A DNA stretch of 64,000 nucleotides from Leuctra nigra (taxonomy: Eukaryota > Arthropoda > Insecta > Plecoptera > Leuctridae): positions 27,991,060-28,055,059 of the forward strand of contig OW203768.1 of assembly GCA_934045905.1 (NCBI GenBank). The letters are read 5' to 3'. Shown piece after piece: positions 56,625 to 64,000 of the stretch; positions within the stretch are counted from its first letter, which is position 1, and every line of letters starts with the position of its first letter. The notes beneath the pieces were generated by a model, which worked only from the letters and a program-made list of their open reading frames with translations, searched no databases and had not been told where the DNA came from. The position numbers and the translations under genes were made by a program.

Positions 56625-57599
56625 TTAGTTGCATAATAAATCATTATCATACAAGTGAACAGTGCAGAATTTTGGGTAAATCATTTACTGAAAAAGTGAA
56701 TATTTGATGAATCATTCGTAAACCTAACCTTCAAACAGTGCTGTGAATTGATGAAATAAGGTAGTACCCTCCTGTTAAATAATGTTCTGAATAATTTGTA
56801 CTAAACTTATTGGAGTATTTCCTACTTGTCATTTAGTACAATGGTTTACTCCGAGATCCATGACATTATTTTCTTTCTTGCAAATTATTGAGAACATTTT
56901 TTTTGCGCATTTCTTTGGATCTGTGTGATGGGGCAAAAGAGGCGGGGGCAAAGTCAAAATAAGGGTTACTGATTGGTCAAAGTCTTCTAAGTCTTCTAGG
57001 AAAATAGGACATGTTCTAAACGAAAAGGTTGAAAGCCAATTGTCTTGAATTCAAGGGTAGAACGCGGGTTGAACACTCCATGTTTTCCGTTTAGACTCTT
57101 CATGGGGTTAAATTCAAGGGTTGAATTCAAGGACCTGAAAGTAAACTTGAACCGTGTAATTCAGGCTTAAGTATTGTTTTTGAACGAGATCCAGTGAGTT
57201 TGTGATTTTTGTGAAAATTAAAGATAGAACAGTTTGACTGATGAACTTAAAACTTTGCATGGTCATAAAGACCATCATAATCTGTATTATGGAAAAGTTT
57301 CATACTAATCTATTATTAAATCCAAACGATACTAAACATTTTAAGGACATATTAAGTTAGCTGCAAATATTTCATGAAGAGAATATCAAATATGTCATTG
57401 TTTGGGCCATTCATATTTTCCCGCTTGTTGATGGCGGAAGCAGTGTTCCGTGTATCTAGGTATGTCATCCCCTTGCTAGGGTTGATTTTCCCTTTACCGA
57501 CCGCATGGTCATCAGTTAGTAAAGTGGCCTGGTTCGAATCAGTCATTTCTCGTTTTTCTCGCTTTTTCTCGATTTTATCTTATCGTATATCGTGTTTAG

Positions 57600-58260
57600 G
57601 AGGGGATATTGCACGTATCTGTGCTCTGTCATCAACGCGTTGACGAGCGAGCACAGAACATGCAACATTTCCAGTCACGATACACGACACGGCACAATAC
57701 GATGTTCTTTGCAACTTTTGAATTTCCATATTATCACTCTGGGGTGAATAACAGATCCATTGTTGAGTATTTAACATATGTATACCTACTTTTTCCAGAA
57801 ATCTCAATTTTGAAATCTCATACTAAACTCTTCAAATGACAATAAATACTTTACTGATTGGGCTTTAAATGTTTAAAAAGTTAGATAATGTTGGTCTTGA
57901 TCACCATTCAAAATTTGAACTTAATCGGAACATTTTGGTCTATGACTAATTAGAATTTAGGATTTAAAATTAAGCCAATGTGATAATTTTTTGACATTTT
58001 GTAGTATTTGAGACAACGTAGGTCACAATGACTTCGCAAAATTTCAAACCAATCGGAAGACCTTTTTTTTCAATTTGAACCAATCAGCGGATTTCAAAAA
58101 AAAAAATCTGCAAACGCCCAGAGATGGTCCGTAAATGAGTGCAAAATTTCAGCTCGATCGAAGAAAAGCTGTGACCTGTAACAGTAACAGAAAAAAACAC
58201 GCACAAAAAACGGAGGTCCGTGCCTAAAGTGAAAAGGAGAAGCTCGCTTCCCTTGCTCAA
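57600..58260 (-). mobile_element. Helentron-like repeat, variant copy
   Basis: AACGCGTTGACGAGCGAGCA at about 57637 and TCCAGTCACGATACACGACA match the 25805 copy. The end is GAAGCTCGCTTCCCTTGCTC at about 58237-58256. The CTAGGAAAACGC terminus is replaced by other sequence. Confidence 0.6.
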
Positions 58261-58285
58261 ATAGGTGATATCCGACACGTTGGCA

Positions 58286-58350
58286 CTTGGTTCCTTTCTG
58301 CAAATTTGTAAAATATGTGACATTTCAGTTTTTGCAGAAAGGAACCAAGT
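58286..58350. repeat. Short inverted repeat
   Basis: ACTTGGTTCCTTTCTGCAAA and its inverted copy TTTGCAGAAAGGAACCAAGT, separated by about 27 bp. Confidence 0.8.
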
Positions 58351-58904
58351 TACAAATATTTTGTTTAGTGAAATAATCATTCAAGGTCAATCACATATGG
58401 GTGATTAGTAAGTTTGGCATAATTGTTTCGACAAGTCGAAGAACAACGACTGGGCTCACCCCCATGGCAAGCGTCCGAGCACTCTTCAAACGTTGTTCGC
58501 CACTTCCTGGCTTTCAAAATCATGACAGTCCTTCCCCATCACCTCCATTCGCACGAACTAACCACCTGCAACTTGTTCCTGTTGCTTTAGGCGGCATTTC
58601 GGGATGAAATTACTTAGATTTTGTACTATTGCCTTTGTACAGAGTTTCAGACAAATCTTTCAATTAAAAAAATGTAAATAATTTCTTCTGATTGGTCAAA
58701 GATTGTAATGTCAAGTTTAATTGTCGTCGTAATACCAACATTATCTCATATTTTATTATACATTTTCATCCTTATCGGTCAATTATCGATGGACAATAAT
58801 AAGTTAACATACTTTGATTGATCTACAAGTAAAAAATTCACTTCATCTAATTATTGTATCATTGATTGAGTGGATCATGTTTAAAGTCCAATTAATAATA
58901 CAAT

Positions 58905-59965
58905 CCCAGAAAAAAACACTCCGTGTAAAAAAGGTAGCCAAGTCACTTTACTTTTAAAAAATTCAACACCGAAAAGGAGTGATATCAAAAAGGAGCCAAG
59001 TCAATGACATTTCCAAATATTTAATCGTATTTTTGAAATAAAAGAATAAACACCGAGAAATACTTTACAAAAGGACTTGGCGCATCGTTTTTTTAAAGAC
59101 ATCAATTTATCCTAAAAGTGGAAAGAATTTTATAAGTTGGTACATTTTCTTCTTTCTATTAGAGCCAGAATCTATTAATCAAGATACTTTTAGTAATGGC
59201 TATTTTATAGTTTTGTCCATGGCGATAGAAGAAAGATTTGATGCTGTAATAGATAAGTAATATAAGGATGGAAGAATTAAATAACAATTGGAAGTGGGCT
59301 CATATTCTTGCAGTACTGTTAATATGGTGATATTAGAAGGGTATCTTTTCATAATTTGATCTTGACTGAAGGAAATCATGAAACTTTGTCAAATAATTAC
59401 TAACTATCTATGGAACACTATTAGGTATATATTTTTGAAGTGTCAAGTGTATAAAGTTAAATTTTTTAATAGAAATACAATGTGACTGTACTTTGTGAAA
59501 TGTATTGTTATAAAATGTGGATTAATAGAAATGTATTTCATGATGCGAAGGTTTAACGCATGAGACTTAATTATGTTGACCACGAAACAATATTACGAAT
59601 ATAACTATTGTGTATTTATAGAAAGCATAGGCAACAAGTTTAATCGCGTATATATTCAAATAGAAAATATTTTACAGTAGGTATGTATAATATGTAATTG
59701 AAAGATGTTTCCCTAAGATGTTTCCCTACGATTGTATATAAATGGCATATGCTTATGAATAGAAAAATGTCTTTAAAAAAACGATGCGCCAAGTCCTTTT
59801 GTAAAGTATTTCTCGGTGTTTATTCTTTTATTTCAAAAATACGATCAAATATTTGGAAATGTCATTGACATGGCTCCTTTTTTGATATCACTCCTTTTCG
59901 GTGTTGAATTTTTTTAAAGTAAAGTGACTTGGCTGCCTTTTTTACACGGAGTGTTTTTTTCTGGG
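58905..59965. mobile_element. Long-TIR element LT2, copy 2
   Basis: Same ends (CCCAGAAAAAAACACTCCGT), same length class and same interior as 7743-8817, with scattered small indels. The DNA to the right is also shared between copies (from ATATCACTTCTT), while the DNA to the left is not. Confidence 0.88.
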
Positions 59966-61289
59966 ATATCACTTCTTTTGTTAGTTTATTCATACTGCTT
60001 GTAGCACATGTCCGAGCAAGGACTAATTTCTTTAAAAAAATACGCCTCAACCGATTTGGATAGGTACTAAGAAAAGTAGCGTTTGGTAAAAGATTAAAAT
60101 GATTATCCAAGAAGAATATAGCTTAGGTTTCGTTACAATCGGTCCATCCGTTTTCGATATTATATGACGTCACTTCCGGTTTTGAAATAGCGGCCGAAAA
60201 TAATGTCGTCTTGAATTCATAATTATAAGTCCTACAAAATTACTTAATTTGATTGCATCGGTACAGCCGTTTTTTTACATAACGTCACTTCCGGTTTTGA
60301 AATGGCGGCCGAAAATAATGTCGTCTTAAATTCATAATTATTAGTCCTACATATTTCCTAAATTTGGTTGCAATCGGTACAGCCGTTTTCGATACATGAC
60401 GTCAATTCCGGTTTTAACAATGGCGGCCGAAAATAGTGTCGTTTAATTCATAATTATTAGTCCTACACATTTCCAAAACTTGGTTGCAATTGGTACAGCC
60501 GTTTTCGATATATGACGTCACTTCCGGTTTTAAAAATGGTGGCCGAAAATAATGTCGTCTTGAATTCATAATCAATAATCATATGTCCTACATATTTACA
60601 TAATTTAGTTGCAATCGGTACAGCCGTTTTCGATATATGACGTCACTTCAGGTTTTAAAAATGGCGGCCGAAAATAATGTCGTCTTGAATTAATAATCAA
60701 TAATCATATGTCCTACATATTTACATAATTTGGTTGCAATCAGTACAACCGTTTTCGATATATGACATCACTTCCGGTTTTGAAAATAACGGCCGAGAAC
60801 ACTGCAACCTTGAATTTATAATTATTTACAATGTACGTTTACTAATATCTATTTAAAAGTATAAAGTGGTGAATTTAGTGTCTTTTAGCATATTTATTAC
60901 GTAATTTAGCATATTTATGACGTTATTTCCGGTATAGGTAATAAGAAAACAATCTAGTTTTATCTAGTTGATACTTCATGAACAACCATCTGAATTCATA
61001 ATCCCTTTATTTCCGTAAAATCGGTCATGCCCTTTGTAATATATGACGTCACTTCCGGTTTCATTTAGTGGTTCCTGCCGCCATTTCCGGTACCGTTAAT
61101 TTGTTTATTCATTTTTCGCAATTGATTTTTTAAATAAATAGCAGAATGAATACGCAGGAGCTAGTTCAGTTGGAATCGGTACAGGCGTTTTAGATATATG
61201 ACGTCACTTCCGGTTTCAGGAATGGCGGCCGAGAACACTGCAACCTTGAATTTATAAATTATATTGTCTATGTTACTATGTAAGTTAAT

Positions 61290-63259
61290 CTAGTGGAGCG
61301 GTCGCTCCACGCCAGCCAAGTCGTACGGCGCGCGCACACTCTCATATAAAGGCTGGAGCAAACCCACTTTTACTGTAAGCATCAAAGTGGCATTTTCGGC
61401 CTACTGGATCTTAAAATTGGAAAATCTCACATTGTTGCGAAATATCAAAATTTCGAGCTATGGCCCACCCCACCACATATACCAAATTTGGGAACAATAG
61501 GTTACGCCCTTTGCGCGCTAGAGGGCCGTGAAAACAGTGTTTTAGGGCGGTTTTCATAATAATCTCAGTAGTAGTAGTAGTAGGGTGGAGCTAAAATATG
61601 GTAAACAGGCCACAGCCTAAACGGCTGAACCGATTGATTTGAAATTTTTACCACATATGCACTTTTGGCGTTTGAGGTGCCTTTTGCTATAACTGGTTTT
61701 ATGCCACCATTTTGAAACCGGAAGTGACGTCATATCTCGTCAACGGTTGGCCTGATCGGAACGAAATTTGCGCCAAACGATTCAGACGGTCATCTATATG
61801 CATTATAAGTAGCAAAAGGCTAAACATTATGTTAAAGAAACCGGAAATGACGTAATGAAATTTGAAATACATTTATTGGCTTTTTGGCAACAAAGGTTGA
61901 TCCGATTATTTTGATATTTATGTAACGTATGTACTTTTGACGTCTCATGTGACTTGGTCTAAATCAACCGGAAGCCGCCATTTTGAAACCGGAAGTGACA
62001 TCATATCTCAATAACGGCTAAATAGATTTCAACGAAACCAGCGCAAAACAATTTAGACGGTCAACTTTATGTATTATCATCAATAATATTTGCAGTTTCC
62101 CATACCTAAACCGGAAATGACGTCACACATTTTAATAATCTCACAAATTTACATGTTGATGCAATAAATATACTATTTCAGACAGCTTATAATAAAATGT
62201 AATCATGTTTCAAATATACTTCAAGGGGTCAGAGATTTCAGCCGCCATTTTTAAACCGGAAGTAACGTCATATCTCAAAAACTGGTAGACAAATCGGTAT
62301 GAAACTAGCGCCAAACGATTCGGATGGCCATCTGTATGGAATATGAACAGTACAAATAGAATTTTCCTATTTATGAGACCGGAAATGACGTCATTCAAAT
62401 TTAAAAAATTATTATAATCCCCTCCTATATAATAAATACGTATTCAGAAAGCCTAAAATGATACACATCATTTATAGATATACATTCTATGTGGCAGTGC
62501 AGTAAGTTCAGCAGCCATTTTGAAAACCGAAGTGTTTCCATATCTCGGAACTGGGTTGACTGATTGGAATGAAACCTTTGCTATTCTTCGTGAAAGATCA
62601 TTTAAAGCAATTATTTAGGACCATACGCTGCTATTCATTAGTGGTAACGAAATTGTAAAGGGTGATGATTTTTTAAAAGAATTTAGTAATTGTTCATTTC
62701 ATATGTGTCACAAGTTGTTAGAATAAACTAAAAAAAGGAGTGATATCCCCATAAAAAACACTTCGTGTAAAAATACCAGCCAAGTCTCTTCAACAAAAAA
62801 AAAATATGAAATCTAAAAATTCTGCACTGAAAAGTAATGATATCAAAAAATTTGCCAAGTCAAAACTTTATTTGAAAATCAAAAAATACTTGGCGCATCG
62901 TTTTTTTTAGGGCATTATAGGTATACTATGTATGTTTATTTCATGTATAATTTATAATTGGCTTATACTTCCAAGCTATTTATGTACACGATGCGCCAAG
63001 TATTTTTTGATTTTCAAATAAAGTTTTGACTTGGCAAATTTTTTGATATCATTACTTTTCAGTGCAGAATTTTTAGATTTCATATTTTTTTTTTGTTGAA
63101 GAGACTTGGCTGGTATTTTTACACGAAGTGTTTTTTATGGGTTATGTATACAGTAAAAGTAGTTAGTCTGCTCCTCAGTTTATATAGCCATTTACGGTAT
63201 GTTGAGATACTGTGAGTGTACGGTACGACTTGACTGTGTGGAGCGACCGCTCCACTAGA
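61290..63259. mobile_element. LT1 element inserted in the second composite copy
   Basis: It begins CTAGTGGAGCGGTCGCTCCA and ends TGGAGCGACCGCTCCACTAG. The corresponding position in the first copy (about 10225) has no insert, so this is a clean filled/empty comparison. The interior has AACCGGAAGTGACGTCATAT motifs in the opposite orientation to the flanks. It hosts the small LT2 relative at 62748. Confidence 0.85.
62748..63143. mobile_element. Short LT2-type element
   Basis: Arms of about 165 bp start CCCATAAAAAACACTTCGTG and include GATGCGCCAAGTATTTTTTG and CTTTTCAGTGCAGAATTTTT. A spacer of under 60 bp. It interrupts the right terminal repeat of the LT1 element. Confidence 0.85.
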
Positions 63260-63577
63260 TGTATTTTAAGTATAATTTGTTGAAATAAGTTAAATATTGC
63301 GTATATATGACGTCACTTCCGGTTAAGAAAATAAGATTGATTTTTTTTATTGATACTTACATATAGATGACCATCTAAATCGAATGGCGCTAATTTCGTT
63401 CTAATCGGCCTAGACGTTTTTGAGAAATGACGTCACTTCCGGTTTAAAAATGGCGGCACAAAAAATCACAAGAGGCAAGGTATCATCAGTCGCCAAAAGT
63501 GCACATGTGGTAAAAGTTTCAGGTTGATCGGTTCAGCCGTTTAGGCTGTGGCGGTGATAGCAACGTTTCCTGATAAC

Positions 63578-63623
63578 TGAATCTGAATCTGAATCTGAAT
63601 CATCATCATCATCATCATCAGAT
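63578..63623. repeat. (CTGAAT)n and (ATC)n microsatellites
   Basis: Four CTGAAT units followed by about seven ATC units. The first composite copy has only ATCATCATCAGAAGAAG at the equivalent site near 10550. Confidence 0.9.
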
Positions 63624-64000
63624 AGCTTTTAAAAGGGGTGTAATTTCACTGTTTTCACGGCCCTCTAGCTCGCAAAAGGCATAACCTGTTGTTCCCAAAT
63701 TTGATATATGGGGTGGGGTGGGCCATAGCTCGAAATTAAGATATTTCGCAACAATGTGAGATTTTTCAATTTTGAGATCCAGTAGGCCGAAAATGCCATG
63801 TTGTTGCTTACAGTAAAAGTGTTTAGTCTGCTTCTCAGTTTATTAAGCATTTACGGTATGTTGAGTGACTGTGAGTGTATAGTACGACTTGGCTGGGTGG
63901 AGCGACCGCTCCACTAGATTCAATTTTGCGCCAAAGGCAAATTATTTCATACAAATATTTACAACCAGATGGGACAGTAGTCTGGTAAGGAATATTTTTG

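Larger units (their letters stand above)
52508..57167. mobile_element. Harbinger-like non-autonomous element (TAA duplication), split by a LINE
   Basis: TAA at 52505-52507 and 57168-57170. Inverted ends AGCCTGAATTACACGGTTCA and TGAACCGTGTAATTCAGGCT. Without the LINE (52551-55907) and its target duplication the element would be about 1.3 kb. Next to the LINE the original sequence is palindromic (CCTTGAAGGGGTTGAA... and ...TTCAACCCCTTCAAGG). It also hosts the MITE at 56125. Confidence 0.8.
59966..63918. repeat. Second copy of the CRE/ETS satellite block, ending in the LT1 right end
   Basis: 60118-61280 repeats 8960-10225 (units with TATATGACGTCACTTCCGGT and AATGGCGGCCG). After an inserted element at 61290-63259 the similarity resumes with TGTATTTTAAGTATAATTTG (as at 10235) and runs to GGAGCGACCGCTCCACTAGA at 63918 (as at 10853). 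Confidence 0.85.

Noticed and set aside
57470..57560. tRNA or tRNA-derived SINE (GGTTCGAATC box near 57532)
   Set aside because: A B-box-like sequence alone, with no acceptor stem or cloverleaf that I could fold around it.

Overview
This is a eukaryotic, AT-rich, transposon-dense stretch. It looks like insect DNA: it holds spliced exons of an insect-type fatty acyl-CoA reductase (FAR) and a delta-9-type acyl-CoA desaturase, a BEL/Pao retrotransposon, a Tc1-like transposon, a CR1/Jockey-type LINE and many MITEs. A hemipteran such as a planthopper would fit the style of the repeats, but that is only an impression and the species is not proven.

Layout. 1-6127: 60 exact-period units of 102 bp; each unit is a copy, on the minus strand, of the start of a FAR exon together with its 3' splice site. 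6178-6426: FAR exon encoding residues 67-149 (minus). 6427-11828: a 5.4 kb FAR intron filled with MITEs, a long-TIR element, a CRE/ETS-like satellite and a LINE tail. 11829-12042: FAR exon 1 with the start codon and the Rossmann TGxxGFMGK motif (minus). 12043-14890: 22 units of 129 bp, each a copy of the 5' part of FAR exon 1 with its branch point, polypyrimidine tract and 3' splice site. Two separate exons of one gene have therefore each been amplified into a long tandem array.

14900-22100: LINE ORF1 remnant, a 1.45 kb foldback element, several Helentron-like interspersed repeats and nested MITEs. 22120-25650: a Tc1/mariner element with about 110 bp TIRs and flanking TA, holding a transposase gene with an intron and one frameshift, plus captured 18S-3'-end/ITS1 rDNA. 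25805-27105: another Helentron-like repeat. 27660-33140: a degenerate BEL/Pao element (gag, protease, RT, RNase H, integrase) with a palindromic MITE in gag. 33355-40005: a roughly 6.6 kb nest of long-inverted-repeat elements. 41091-43190: a third exact-period array (91 bp x 23). 43287-47641: an element with 33 bp TIRs that contains a 3.2 kb near-perfect palindrome; both arms encode a cysteine-rich CxC-type protein fragment and carry clustered AGGTCA repeats.

48013-52037 (minus): the last two recognised exons of an acyl-CoA desaturase (third histidine box and a transmembrane exon), separated by a 3.6 kb intron with LINE remnants. 52508-57167: a Harbinger-like element (TSD TAA) into which a LINE with an intact 983-residue EN-RT ORF has inserted, with an 11 bp target duplication. 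57600-63918: Helentron-like repeat and a second copy of the composite long-TIR/CRE-ETS satellite seen at 7743-10853, here split by a further nested element.

The two host genes are both on the minus strand and both act in fatty-acid modification (desaturation; reduction of acyl-CoA to fatty alcohol), as in insect wax, hydrocarbon and pheromone synthesis. The FAR runs off the left edge; the upstream exons of the desaturase were not found. Everything else is mobile or repetitive DNA, much of it nested.
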